Assembly: GCF_003205515.1 (NCBI RefSeq)
Contig: NZ_KZ826481.1
Coordinates: 102,650 to 166,649 of the forward strand
Length of the DNA: 64,000 nucleotides
From: Litorivita pollutaquae
GTDB lineage: Bacteria; Pseudomonadota; Alphaproteobacteria; Rhodobacterales; Rhodobacteraceae
Direction of reading: 5' to 3'
Below, one piece after another: positions 39,498 through 48,332 of the stretch (position 1 is its first letter; each line of letters opens with the position of its first letter). Both the position numbers and the translations under genes were made by a program. The notes under the pieces are model-generated. The model did not search any database. It saw only the letters and a list, made by a program, of their open reading frames with translations, and was not told the DNA's origin.

Positions 39498-39525
39498 AAG
39501 GCTCCGCTCCGGCGGGGCCTTTTTC
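39498..39525 (+). terminator. Rho-independent terminator of transketolase
   Basis: Arms AAGGCTCCGC and GCGGGGCCTT, with one wobble pair and a 4-base loop, are followed by Ts. Confidence 0.85.
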
Positions 39526-39568
39526 TTTGGCGCTGTTCCCCCGTAGATCGGGGCGTTACTATGCCCCC

Positions 39569-40285
39569 ATGAGCCGCAAGACCCCGATCAAAGCCAACAC
39601 CGGCCCCGCCAGACCTGCCAACCCAGCCAAACCGCGCGAGGAAGATCTTTATGCGCCGGTTAAATCCTTGCTCGAGGGCCAGGGATATGAGGTCAAAGGA
39701 GAGATCGGCGCGGTGGATGTCATGGCCATGCGCGGGGATGATCCGCCGGTGATCGTCGAACTCAAGACCGGATTCTCGCTAACCCTCTTCCACCAAGGCA
39801 TTGACCGCCAAGCCGTCACAGATCACGTTTATATCGCAGTGCCCTATTTGGGCACGAAGCAATTTTTGGGTGCGCTGAAAAGCAATCTCAAACTGTGCCG
39901 TCGGCTTGGGCTTGGGCTGATCACGGTCCGTTTGCGCGACGGGCATACGCAAATCCACCTTGATCCCGGCCCGTATCAGCCCCGCATTTCAAAACCCAAG
40001 CAGACGAGGTTGCTCAAGGAATTTGCCAAACTGGAGGGCGACCCCAACACCGGCGGGCAAGTGCGCCGGGGGATCATGACCGCCTACCGGCAAGATGCGA
40101 TGCGGCTGCAAGTGCATCTGGCACAGTGTGGCCCGATGAAAGCCGCCGATCTCGCCAAGGCCACTGGCATCGCGCGGGCGCAAAAAATCATGGCGGATAA
40201 TCATTACGGTTGGTTCGAGAGGGTCAGCCGCGGCATCTATGGCCTGTCGCCTCGGGGATCTGCGGCTAACCCTCAAGATAATTAG
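39569..40285 (+). CDS. DUF2161 family PD-(D/E)XK-type phosphodiesterase-like protein
   Basis: The 238-residue protein carries a nuclease-like core: the Asp in GEIGAVDVMAM and the ELK in VIVELKTGFS (about residues 45-70) form a PD-(D/E)XK site. A C-terminal wing-like region (about 180-235) follows. It matches a roseobacter family annotated as DUF2161. No partner gene suggests the substrate. The ATG at 39569 (MSRKTPIKAN) is chosen over an upstream ATG at 39527, which lies in the terminator. Confidence 0.78.
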   Translation: MSRKTPIKANTGPARPANPAKPREEDLYAPVKSLLEGQGYEVKGEIGAVDVMAMRGDDPPVIVELKTGFSLTLFHQGIDRQAVTDHVYIAVPYLGTKQFLGALKSNLKLCRRLGLGLITVRLRDGHTQIHLDPGPYQPRISKPKQTRLLKEFAKLEGDPNTGGQVRRGIMTAYRQDAMRLQVHLAQCGPMKAADLAKATGIARAQKIMADNHYGWFERVSRGIYGLSPRGSAANPQDN

Positions 40286-40288
40286 GAT

Positions 40289-40303
40289 TATAATGACATT
40301 ATA
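40289..40303. promoter_or_regulatory. Palindrome TATAATG-A-CATTATA
   Basis: A perfect 7+7 bp palindrome with a single central base lies 3 bases after the DUF2161 stop and 110 bases before the secreted protein gene. It contains TATAAT, a possible -10 element, but no good -35 was found. Confidence 0.4.
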
Positions 40304-40412
40304 TCAAACACTTAGGTGAAATCACGCTCCCGTGAAGAAACTTATGTCGATGACGGGGTGTTGTCTCCTCGAAGGCCAGCAAGACCGCTGGTTCAGACTA
40401 AGGAGACCTATT

Positions 40413-40832
40413 ATGAAGACGTTTACAATGACTCTCGCCGCCGCTGCCACCGCCGCTACAGGTGCATTTGCCGATGCCCACATGGGCGCAGCAATGATCG
40501 AAGCGGGCAATCAAAGCCTCGCCGGGAACGGCACGGTTCGGGCCGATAAAGTCGTGACACCTGTCGACGGATGGTTGGTCATTCACCGCGTCGATGACGG
40601 CAAGCCCGGCCCCGTGATCGGCCATTCGAAACTCGATGCGGGCGACAACATGGCCGTCTCGACCCAGCTCCTCATGGAAACCGTGCCGGGGGAAGAATTG
40701 ATGTTGATGATCCATACCGAGGACGGCGGCCTGGAACAGAACGTGTTCGAATACACGCTGGGATCCAGCAAGGACGTGCCATTGGTGATTAACGAAATGC
40801 CGGTGATGACCACGGTCACAGTGACCCAATAA
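40413..40832 (+). CDS. Secreted protein, DUF7282-like
   Basis: The 139-residue protein has a signal peptide (about 1-21, with likely cleavage after AFADA). A beta-rich domain follows in which VVTPVDGWLVIHRVDDGKPGPVIG is typical of DUF7282-like proteins. There are no cysteines in the mature part. AGGAG precedes the ATG. It is probably periplasmic; function is unknown. Confidence 0.7.
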   Translation: MKTFTMTLAAAATAATGAFADAHMGAAMIEAGNQSLAGNGTVRADKVVTPVDGWLVIHRVDDGKPGPVIGHSKLDAGDNMAVSTQLLMETVPGEELMLMIHTEDGGLEQNVFEYTLGSSKDVPLVINEMPVMTTVTVTQ

Positions 40833-40886
40833 TATGTGAACCACAAACATGTGGATCATCGCGCATCAGCTTGATCGCGCTTCGTT

Positions 40887-40911
40887 TGGCCCGCAGCATC
40901 GCTGCGGGCCA
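40887..40911. terminator. Hairpin between convergent genes
   Basis: Perfect 11-bp arms enclose a 3-base loop, located between the ends of the secreted protein gene and the SMR transporter gene. It has no T-run, but its position fits a shared terminator. Confidence 0.55.
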
Positions 40912-40918
40912 TTCGTGT

Positions 40919-41263
40919 TCAATGGGCGACGGAGGCCGAAAACAAGTGGATCACAGCTACCCCGCCAAGGATCATTGCCATTCCTATGATCGCGGCGATA
41001 TCAAGGGTTTGCTTGAAAACTATGAGTCCCATAAGAGCGACGAGGACGATCCCCATGCCGCTCCAGATCGCATAAACGATGCCAAGCGGCATGCTGCGCA
41101 GCGCCAGCGACATGAAGTAGAACATCCCGCCATAACACAGCGCCATCAACACCGTCGGAACGGCGCGGGTGAACTGCTGACTTTGTTGCAGTAATGTGGT
41201 GCCGACCACTTCGAGAAAAATCGCAATGCTGAGGGCAATATAGGCCGGAAGGGCGAGGGTCAT
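40919..41263 (-). CDS. Small multidrug resistance (SMR) efflux transporter
   Basis: The 114-residue protein has four membrane helices. The membrane-embedded Glu is in IFLEVVGTT (residue 18), and YAIWSGMGIV matches the family GMG motif. It is EmrE/QacE-like and probably exports cationic compounds or guanidinium-type substrates in exchange for protons. It is a single gene, not part of a pair. Confidence 0.9.
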   Translation of the reverse strand: MTLALPAYIALSIAIFLEVVGTTLLQQSQQFTRAVPTVLMALCYGGMFYFMSLALRSMPLGIVYAIWSGMGIVLVALMGLIVFKQTLDIAAIIGMAMILGGVAVIHLFSASVAH

Positions 41264-41592
41264 AGCGGGGTCCTAGGTCTGGAAGTCTGGTCTGGTCTGG
41301 TTGTCGCTGCGCCATGCGGCTCTGTCAATCATTGCGCAGGATCCGCAGCGATTAACCGATTCTTAAATGCGGCCGCCTTCCGTTGGTAAAAGACGGGCTG
41401 CACCGATGTTAGCGCAACCCCGCTAACATTCTTGTGGAACGCCAGAACGCGGGCAAAGATGTTGGTCGCTAACAGGCCACAGTTAACGCTAACACAATGG
41501 AAAATAATGAAAAAACGTGAAAGACTGCTTTCGCAACCAGGGCGGGCCACCTATATCACCGCCAACCCCAAACCCGATCAGGAGACCACCGC
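41264..41592. promoter_or_regulatory. Upstream region of the GapB-like gene with LacI-family operator repeats
   Basis: No gene is seen. ATGTTAGCG (41406-41414) and CGCTAACAT (41421-41429) form a perfect 9-bp inverted repeat split by 6 bases. A further half, CGCTAAC, lies at 41467-41473. GTTAACGCTAAC at 41482-41493 is a nearly perfect compact palindrome. These match, as I recall, sites of the LacI-family carbon regulator CceR of Rhodobacter. Confidence 0.65.
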
Positions 41593-42594
41593 ATGACCAT
41601 CACCGTCGGTATCAACGGATTTGGCCGCATTGGCCGCTGCACCCTCGCCCATATCGCCCAAAGCGGGCGCAACGACGTGCAAGTGGTCAAAGTGAACGCC
41701 ACTGGCCCGCTGGAAACCGCCGCGCATCTGATGCGCTACGACAGCGTGCATGGCCGCTTCGGACACGACATCAAGATCGGCGAAGGCACGATGGATTTGG
41801 GTCGCGGTCCGATGCAAATGTTTTCCACCTACGACATGGACGAATTGGATTGGTCGGGGTGCGACGTGGTCATGGAATGCACCGGCAACTTCAACGATGG
41901 CCTGAAAGCAAACAAACATTTCGAGCGCGGTGCCAAAAAGGTTCTGCTCTCCGCCCCCGGGAAAAACGTCGATAAAACCATCGTCTACGGTGTGAACCAC
42001 CGCGATTTGGCGGCCAATGACAATATGGTGTCGAACGGGTCTTGCACCACCAATTGCCTCGCGCCTCTGGCCAAGGTGCTCAACGATGCGATTGGCATCG
42101 AAAGCGGCATCATGACCACGATTCACAGCTATACCGGCGATCAACCGACGCTCGACCGTCGCCATAACGATCTTTATCGTGCCCGCGCCGCCGCCATGTC
42201 GATGATCCCGACCTCGACCGGTGCCGCCAAGGCGCTCGGCGAGGTTCTGCCCGAATTGGCCGGTAAACTGGACGGCACATCGATCCGCGTGCCGACCCCG
42301 AATGTTTCGGCCGTGGACCTGACCTTTATCGCCGCCAAGGATGTTACAGCCGGTGACGTCAACGAGGTGGTGCGCGAAGCCGCCGCCGGTCATATGGGCG
42401 CGGTTTTGGGTTATGATCCCGAACCCAAGGTGTCGATCGATTTCTGTCACACCGAGCAAAGCTCGATCTTTGCCCCCGACCAAACCAAGGTCACCGGAAA
42501 ACGTTTGGTGCGGGTTCTGGCATGGTACGACAACGAATGGGGGTTCTCGTGCCGCATGGCCGATGTCGCCGCAGCGATGGGCCGCCTGATCTAA
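41593..42594 (+). CDS. Glyceraldehyde-3-phosphate dehydrogenase, GapB-like
   Basis: The 333-residue enzyme has the Rossmann motif INGFGRIGR and catalytic Cys151 in SNGSCTTNCLAP. Where NAD-specific enzymes have an Asp after strand 2 (INDLG), this one reads VNATG, and the LDLPHKD or LDTMHKD loop reads LDRRHND. Loss of the Asp and gain of two Arg fit binding of the NADP 2'-phosphate, as in gluconeogenic GapB enzymes. This is inference from residue changes. Carbon-regulator sites lie upstream. AGGAG precedes the ATG and a terminator follows. Confidence 0.92.
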   Translation: MTITVGINGFGRIGRCTLAHIAQSGRNDVQVVKVNATGPLETAAHLMRYDSVHGRFGHDIKIGEGTMDLGRGPMQMFSTYDMDELDWSGCDVVMECTGNFNDGLKANKHFERGAKKVLLSAPGKNVDKTIVYGVNHRDLAANDNMVSNGSCTTNCLAPLAKVLNDAIGIESGIMTTIHSYTGDQPTLDRRHNDLYRARAAAMSMIPTSTGAAKALGEVLPELAGKLDGTSIRVPTPNVSAVDLTFIAAKDVTAGDVNEVVREAAAGHMGAVLGYDPEPKVSIDFCHTEQSSIFAPDQTKVTGKRLVRVLAWYDNEWGFSCRMADVAAAMGRLI

Positions 42595-42615
42595 ATGAAG
42601 CCTCACTTGATTTGC

Positions 42616-42647
42616 AAGGCCTCCTCGGGTAACCCCTTGGAGGCCTT
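42616..42647 (+). terminator. Terminator after the GapB-like gene
   Basis: Perfect arms AAGGCCTCC and GGAGGCCTT enclose a 14-base loop with a small inner GGG/CCC stem. Only short T stretches follow. Confidence 0.6.
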
Positions 42648-42673
42648 CTTGTTTATGCGCGTGCGGCAGATCC

Positions 42674-42817
42674 ATGACCAATAAAATCGCTATCGGGCTT
42701 GGCCTGTCGATCCTTGGCTTGATCGCGTTGGACCATTTTTTGGCCGATGGGTTCAATACGCTGTTCTTGCTGCGCAAGCTGGCCGATCTCATCGAATGGC
42801 TGGCCTTCTGGCGCTAG
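42674..42817 (+). CDS. Small membrane protein, 47 residues
   Basis: ATG at 42674 to TAG at 42817 encodes MTNKIAIGLGLSILGLIALD and then a second amphipathic part ending EWLAFWR. One membrane segment spans about residues 5-24. I recall very similar short proteins downstream of gap in other roseobacters, all ending WLAFWR. The upstream Shine-Dalgarno is weak (GCGGCAG). Function is unknown. Confidence 0.6.
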   Translation: MTNKIAIGLGLSILGLIALDHFLADGFNTLFLLRKLADLIEWLAFWR

Positions 42818-42900
42818 GGTACGCGCCGTGGCCTCAATCGCCCCGCAAGTCCTAGTACTGATCTACACTGCGCCCTCATTACCCGCCAAGGAGTAAAAAT

Positions 42901-43884
42901 GTGACCGTTTTCTGGATTACTCTCTCGCTCGTGGGTGTGGCCGCCCTGTTTGTTCTGAACGGCGCACGGCAAACCCATGCCTTGATGATCAAGGTGCGCG
43001 CCATCAATCCGATGCAGGGCAAAACCGTGACGATTTCAACCGGCCAACTGCACTATGTCGAACGCGGCACGGGCCCTTCAATTTTGCTCATTCACGGGCT
43101 GGGCGGTCAGCAGGGGAATTTTGATCTGGGTATGATTGATGCATTGGCCAAAGATTATCGCGTGGTGGCGATGGATCGCCCGGGCATGGGCTATTCCGAG
43201 CGCCCCGAAGATATGGCCGCAAACCTGCGCGCACAGGCTGATTATGCTGTTGAGGTGATTGATGTTTTAGGGCTTGGGAAACCTTTGGTCGTCGGGCATT
43301 CCTTGGGCGGAGGTACGGCGCTGGCCTTGGCGCTGGATCATCCGCAAAAAACCCGTGGCCTCGCCCTACTGGCACCAGTGACCCGCGCGGTTGACAGCGC
43401 GCCGGAAGCGTTCAAAGCGCTTGGCATTAAAAACCGCGCACTGCGATGGCTGGTATCAGAAACTTTGGCCGCCCCTGCCAGCGTGAAAAACAGCGCCAAA
43501 ACCATGGATTTGATCTTTGGCCCCGATGCGGTGCCCGAAGAATACACGCGCAACGGCGGTCTTTTGGGGCTGCGTCCGGTCTGTTTTCGCAACACCTGCC
43601 GCGATTTTCAGCATGTGCAAGATGACCTCCCCGAAATGGAGGCCCGATATGACGAGATCAAAGTACCGGTCGCTCTGCTTTTTGGCACCGCAGATCGGGT
43701 TTTGGACCATACCGAGCACGGGGTTCACCTTTGTGCAATGCACCCGCATTTCTCGCTCGATCTGATAGAGGGCGCGGGCCATATGTTACCCACGGTCTAT
43801 CCCGAAGCCTGTGCGGATTTCGTGCGTAAAATCGATGCCTTAACGACGGTGCCGACCGGCGCAAACCAGTCGACAGATAGATAA
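42901..43884 (+). CDS. Alpha/beta hydrolase
   Basis: The 327-residue protein has an N-terminal membrane segment (about 3-20) and an alpha/beta hydrolase domain. The oxyanion loop is LIHGLGGQ, the nucleophile Ser is in VVGHSLGGGT, the Asp is in FGTADRVLD and the His in GAGHMLP, so the catalytic triad is complete. The start is GTG at 42901 with AAGGAG 8 bases upstream. An ATG two bases earlier is followed directly by TGA. The substrate is unknown. Confidence 0.88.
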   Translation: MTVFWITLSLVGVAALFVLNGARQTHALMIKVRAINPMQGKTVTISTGQLHYVERGTGPSILLIHGLGGQQGNFDLGMIDALAKDYRVVAMDRPGMGYSERPEDMAANLRAQADYAVEVIDVLGLGKPLVVGHSLGGGTALALALDHPQKTRGLALLAPVTRAVDSAPEAFKALGIKNRALRWLVSETLAAPASVKNSAKTMDLIFGPDAVPEEYTRNGGLLGLRPVCFRNTCRDFQHVQDDLPEMEARYDEIKVPVALLFGTADRVLDHTEHGVHLCAMHPHFSLDLIEGAGHMLPTVYPEACADFVRKIDALTTVPTGANQSTDR

Positions 43885-43945
43885 TGCATGGCGCAAACGC
43901 CCGCTCGATCCCAGGCGGACCGACAAGCCACAGGTCAGATCACAG

Positions 43946-44440
43946 CTATTTTTCGAGCTTTTCCAACAATTTATCACGCACAGCCGCAGGAACGAATTTG
44001 CTCACATCACCGTCGAGCCGCGCAATTTCTTTGACCAGCTTCGAGGCAATCGCTTGATGTCGGGCTTCGGCCATGAGAAAGACGGTTTCGACCGAGCTGT
44101 CGAGGGCACGGTTCATGCCGACCATCTGAAATTCATATTCGAAATCCGCAACAGCCCGCAGCCCGCGCACAATCACATTCGCACCCACATCATGGGCGCA
44201 ATGGATCAATAGGTTTTCAAAAGGATGGGCGACGATTTCGGTGCCGGTCCGTTCGGCAATTTCCGCAATCACCGGCTGGATCATTGTCACGCGCTCTTCA
44301 AGGCTGAAAAGCGGGCCTTTGTCGCGGTTGATCGCAACGCCAATGACCAAACGGTCGACCAAAGCCGCCGCGCGGGAAATAATGTCAATATGTCCGTTGG
44401 TTATCGGATCGAATGTGCCAGGATAAAGGCCGATGCGCAT
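43946..44440 (-). CDS. coaD: Pantetheine-phosphate adenylyltransferase
   Basis: CoaD makes dephospho-CoA from phosphopantetheine and ATP, the fourth CoA step. The 164-residue nucleotidyltransferase has TFDPITNGHIDII with the HxGH-like TNGH (residues 10-20), and the ISS-type motif near residue 130 reads AIASKLVKEIA. Length and motifs match the family. Confidence 0.95.
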   Translation of the reverse strand: MRIGLYPGTFDPITNGHIDIISRAAALVDRLVIGVAINRDKGPLFSLEERVTMIQPVIAEIAERTGTEIVAHPFENLLIHCAHDVGANVIVRGLRAVADFEYEFQMVGMNRALDSSVETVFLMAEARHQAIASKLVKEIARLDGDVSKFVPAAVRDKLLEKLEK

Positions 44441-44593
44441 AGAAGCACTCCCATAGGAAAGGTGGCTTCACGCAACATTATTGCGCGAAAGAATGCAAGC
44501 AGGTTTGTTCGTTTTTTCTGCACTGCGCAGATATGACATCGCAAAACCGGTCAGGACAGGGCGGACGCCTGCCATATCGGCGGTTGGACGCGC

Positions 44594-45028
44594 CTAATGG
44601 CCCATGATCATGCCTTCGAGGGCGTTCCGTTCCATCGCCAATTCTTGCAGCCGGGCCTTGACCACATCGCCGATGGTGACGATACCGACCAGTTGCCCGC
44701 CTTCGACCACCGGCACGTGGCGAAACCGTCCTGTCGTCATCCGCTCCAACACATCATCAGAGCTTTCATCGCGGCTACAGGTGATGGGGTTGCGGGTCAT
44801 CATTTGTTCGGCGGCTTCATTCAAACAAGCCGCCCCGCGCAACGCAAGACTGCGCACGATGTCGCGTTCTGACAAAATGCCGTCGGCGCTCATGCCATCT
44901 TTGGACACCACCACGCCGCCAATGCGCCGCTCCGCAAGGATTTGGCTGACCTCGGTGATCGTGGTTTCGGGGGTCACCGTGATCACCCCATCGTCGCCCT
45001 TGGATTTAAGAATTTGATGCACCAGCAT
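44594..45028 (-). CDS. Two-CBS-domain protein
   Basis: The 144-residue protein consists of two CBS motifs, about 8-65 (ITEVSQILAERRIGGVVVSKDG) and 75-135 (DVLERMTTGRFRHVPVVEGG), with no catalytic domain. Such pairs bind adenine nucleotides as energy sensors. The ATG at 45028 has GGGAGGAA upstream; the longer open frame is not used. The target is unknown. Confidence 0.9.
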   Translation of the reverse strand: MLVHQILKSKGDDGVITVTPETTITEVSQILAERRIGGVVVSKDGMSADGILSERDIVRSLALRGAACLNEAAEQMMTRNPITCSRDESSDDVLERMTTGRFRHVPVVEGGQLVGIVTIGDVVKARLQELAMERNALEGMIMGH

Positions 45029-45137
45029 GATATTCCTCCCTTGCCTTGCTTCTTCCAGCCTCATCCGGCTGCGACATTCTGTCAAGTGCGGGCTTGGGGT
45101 CGTCATGATTTATGCGATTGCTCTGCCCCGTTTCCGC

Positions 45138-46055
45138 TCAACTGAAGGCCGGTTGCCCTGCGACCTCCGCCTCAAGGCGCGCAACTTCGCGGCGCAGCCC
45201 CTCGGTCAGCGCCACCGCGAACCGGTTGAGCCGCTCCAACCGGCGATCATCCGCATGACGGATCAAATAGAATGCCCGGGTCAAAGACAGATCCTCGGTA
45301 AGAATACGCCGCATCCCCTGCCCCGCCGGCAGGGCGAAATCATGCATCACGCCAATGCCGCCACCCTGACGCACCCAATTGAATTGCACCGACACGGAAT
45401 TCGAGGCCAATTGCGCCCGGGAGATCCCGATTTCTCCGAGGTAATCAAGCTCTTTATCGAAAATCAGGTCGGGGATATATCCGACCATCCGGTGGGTTTT
45501 GAGATCCGAAATAGTCTGGATCGGCGGGTGTTGCGCCAAGTAATGCTCCGAGGCGGCCAGATGCAATTTATAGTCAGAGATTTTCTGCACCGTGAGGCGG
45601 CCTGCGCTTGGCGGGCTGACGCCGATGGCCATATCGGCCTCGCGCTTCGACAGGTTAAACACACGCGGCAACGCGACGATTTGCACCTCAAGGTCGGGGT
45701 TTTCGGCGGTGATCTGCGCGCAGACCTGCGGCAGCAGAAAGTTTGCCGCCCCGTCCGGGGCGCCGATGCGAATCTGGCCGGACAATTCCCCCGCCTGTCC
45801 GGCCACGGCTTCGATGCCCGCGACCATCGATTGTTCGGCGCGCTCGGCGTGCTCCAACAGCCGTTGGCCGGTGTCGGTCAACGCATAGCCCTGCGGTGAT
45901 TTGACAAAAAGCGCCGCACCCACGGTGAATTCCAACCGCGCGATACGCCGGCCGACGGTTGCGGCATCCACCCGCAATACCCGCCCCGCCCCCGATAGGC
46001 TTTCCGCCCGTGCGGCGGCGAGAAATACCCGCATATCATCCCAGTGCAGCCCCAT
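45138..46055 (-). CDS. LysR family transcriptional regulator next to the valine genes
   Basis: The 305-residue protein has an N-terminal winged helix with SGAGRVLRVDAATVGRRIARLE (about residues 20-42) and a periplasmic-binding-like effector domain. It diverges from mmsA across 138 bases. In that gap CTTGCAA (46104-46110) and TTGCAAG (46147-46153) form an inverted pair. It is the likely local regulator of valine catabolism, by position only. Confidence 0.87.
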   Translation of the reverse strand: MGLHWDDMRVFLAAARAESLSGAGRVLRVDAATVGRRIARLEFTVGAALFVKSPQGYALTDTGQRLLEHAERAEQSMVAGIEAVAGQAGELSGQIRIGAPDGAANFLLPQVCAQITAENPDLEVQIVALPRVFNLSKREADMAIGVSPPSAGRLTVQKISDYKLHLAASEHYLAQHPPIQTISDLKTHRMVGYIPDLIFDKELDYLGEIGISRAQLASNSVSVQFNWVRQGGGIGVMHDFALPAGQGMRRILTEDLSLTRAFYLIRHADDRRLERLNRFAVALTEGLRREVARLEAEVAGQPAFS

Positions 46056-46193
46056 TCGGATCTCCCAATCAAGCCATCCCGTCAGGCCGCCCAACTTTGC
46101 ATTCTTGCAAAACCTATTTGGAATATTTCATCCTTTACACCGAAAATTGCAAGCCTATCCTGCGCCCACCCCGTCAACTTTGGAGGACATTCC

Positions 46194-47693
46194 ATGCAAG
46201 AGCTTACACATTACGTCAACGGCCAGCACGTCAAAGGCACATCCGGGCGCTTCACCGATGTGATGAACCCCGCCACCGGCGAAGTTCAGGCCAAAGTACC
46301 ATTGGCGACCAAAGCCGAGATGGACGAGATCATCGCCAAGGCCGCCGAAGCCCAGGTCGCATGGGGCGCCACCAACCCGCAGCGTCGCGCGCGGGTGATG
46401 ATGAAATTCGGCGCATTGATTAACGAGAATATGGATGAATTGGCCGAATTGGTCAGCCGCGAACATGGTAAAACCCTACCCGATGCGCGCGGCGACGTGC
46501 AGCGCGGGCTTGAGGTTGTCGAAGTTTGCATGGGCGCGCCTGCGATGCTCAAAGGCGAATTCATGGACAATGGCGGCCCCGGCATCGATCTTTATTCCAT
46601 GCGTCAGGCCTTGGGCGTTGTCGCCGGCATCACGCCGTTCAACTTCCCCGCCATGATCCCCTTGTGGAAAATGGCACCGGCCCTGTCGTGCGGCAATGCG
46701 ATGATCCTGAAACCCTCCGAGCGTTGCCCGTCGACCTCGCTGCGGCTCGCGGAATTGCTGACCGAAGCGGGATTGCCCGATGGCGTTTTGCAGGTCGTCA
46801 ATGGCGACAAAGAGGTCGTCGATGCGATCCTCGACAATGAAACTATCCAAGCGGTTGGCTTTGTCGGATCGACCCCGATCGCACAATATATCTATGGCCG
46901 CGCCGCGACAAACGGCAAACGCGCGCAATGCTTTGGCGGCGCAAAAAACCACATGATCATCATGCCCGACGCCGATATGGACAAAGCGGCGGATGCTCTT
47001 GTCGGATCGAGCTTCGGTGCGGCGGGCGAACGGTGCATGGCGATTTCCGTGGCCGTTCCAGTCGGCGAAAAAACCGCCGATGCGTTGATCGAACGGTTGA
47101 TCCCGCGCATCGAAAAATTGAAAGTCGGCCCTTATACAGCAGGCGACGACGTCGATTACGGTCCGGTGATCACCGAGGCGTCCAAAACCCGCATCGAAGG
47201 TTTGATCAGCTCGGGCGTGGAACAAGGCGCGACTTTGGTGCGCGACGGTCGCGGGATGAGCTTGCAAGGCTATGAAAACGGTTACTTCGTCGGCCCGACC
47301 CTGTTCGACAATGTGACCTCGGACATGGACATCTACAAAGAAGAAATCTTTGGCCCGGTCCTGACCCAAGTGCGCGCGCAAAACTACGAAGAGGCGCTCA
47401 AACTGACCATGGACAATGAATACGGCAACGGCACCGCGATCTTCACCGCCGATGGCGATGTGGCGCGCGATTTCGCCAGCCGCGTAAACGTCGGCATGGT
47501 CGGGATCAATTTCCCGATCCCTGTGCCTTTGGCCTACTTCTCCTTTGGCGGTTGGAAAAAATCGGCCTTTGGTGATTTGAACCAATATGGACCCGATGCG
47601 TTCCGGTTCTACACCAAAACCAAAACCGTCACCGCACGCTGGTTCTCCGGGATCAAAGAAGGTGGTGAATTCAACTTCAAGGCAATGGACTAA
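46194..47693 (+). CDS. mmsA: CoA-acylating methylmalonate-semialdehyde dehydrogenase
   Basis: MmsA converts (methyl)malonate semialdehyde to propionyl- or acetyl-CoA, the last step of valine breakdown. The 499 residues match the family. The catalytic Cys is in AAGERCMAIS, and the FNFPAMIPLWK and GSTPIAQYIY blocks are present. The ATG at 46194 has TGGAGGAC upstream. It heads the cluster ending in mmsB. Confidence 0.94.
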   Translation: MQELTHYVNGQHVKGTSGRFTDVMNPATGEVQAKVPLATKAEMDEIIAKAAEAQVAWGATNPQRRARVMMKFGALINENMDELAELVSREHGKTLPDARGDVQRGLEVVEVCMGAPAMLKGEFMDNGGPGIDLYSMRQALGVVAGITPFNFPAMIPLWKMAPALSCGNAMILKPSERCPSTSLRLAELLTEAGLPDGVLQVVNGDKEVVDAILDNETIQAVGFVGSTPIAQYIYGRAATNGKRAQCFGGAKNHMIIMPDADMDKAADALVGSSFGAAGERCMAISVAVPVGEKTADALIERLIPRIEKLKVGPYTAGDDVDYGPVITEASKTRIEGLISSGVEQGATLVRDGRGMSLQGYENGYFVGPTLFDNVTSDMDIYKEEIFGPVLTQVRAQNYEEALKLTMDNEYGNGTAIFTADGDVARDFASRVNVGMVGINFPIPVPLAYFSFGGWKKSAFGDLNQYGPDAFRFYTKTKTVTARWFSGIKEGGEFNFKAMD

Positions 47694-47719
47694 GTTCCTG
47701 CTGCGATTGATGAAAACCT

Positions 47720-47745
47720 GCGCGGGCATGGATCTTTGCCCGCGC
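47720..47745 (+). terminator. Hairpin in the spacer after mmsA
   Basis: Arms of 9 bases (GCGCGGGCA and its complement) enclose an 8-base loop 26 bases after mmsA. No T-run follows; it could reduce read-through or stabilise the mmsA transcript end. Confidence 0.4.
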
Positions 47746-47853
47746 GATCTACCGGCCTTTGCCTTGACCCTTGGCGACAAAGACGCCAGCATTCGGGCCT
47801 AAAGGCGCGGGCCCTCACGGCTTCGCCGAATGCGAACCCCAAGGACAGAGTAA

Positions 47854-48264
47854 ATGGCGGGCAGCTACAGAATATTAGAGGCGCACAACCTGGCCTATTT
47901 TCGCTTTCACGGCACGGTCACCACACCCCAATGTGTCGCGATGCTGAGCGCCTATGCTGCTGATCCGCTTGCCAATCCCGAGCAAGCCCATTTCAGCGAT
48001 CTGTCCGAGGTAACCCAGATCAAAGCAGATCATCAAACCATGCTACAAATGATCTTGCAAATCGCCCAGATCAGCCGCTACGAACGCAGCACCGCCCTAT
48101 CTGCCGTCTATTTACCAAATTCCGGCTTTCACGAAATCATGGGGGTTTATCGACGGCTTTGCGATGAATTCCTCTCCGTGCGGGTCCAGGTTTTCCGCGA
48201 GGAAACCGCCGCATTAACCTATGTGGGGCATCCGGATACGCGCCTTTCTACGCTTTTGGCATAG
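47854..48264 (+). CDS. Hypothetical protein within the valine cluster
   Basis: The 136-residue protein has no signal or membrane segment. Alternating strands and helices, with YFRFHGTVTTPQCVAML and HFSDLSEVTQIKAD, look like a STAS or SpoIIAA-like fold, but no family is certain. ATG follows ACAGAGTAA, a weak ribosome site. It lies between mmsA and the acyl-CoA dehydrogenase, on the same strand. Confidence 0.65.
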   Translation: MAGSYRILEAHNLAYFRFHGTVTTPQCVAMLSAYAADPLANPEQAHFSDLSEVTQIKADHQTMLQMILQIAQISRYERSTALSAVYLPNSGFHEIMGVYRRLCDEFLSVRVQVFREETAALTYVGHPDTRLSTLLA

Positions 48265-48332
48265 GATGGCGGCAAAGATATTCACGAGGAATCGTAAGGT
48301 AATGCGCGTTTGCTGACCTTGCAAAAATAACT

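Noticed and set aside
42899..42904. ATG followed directly by TGA just before the hydrolase GTG start
   Set aside because: A minimal start-stop could in principle regulate translation, but it easily arises by chance from an ATGTGA string.
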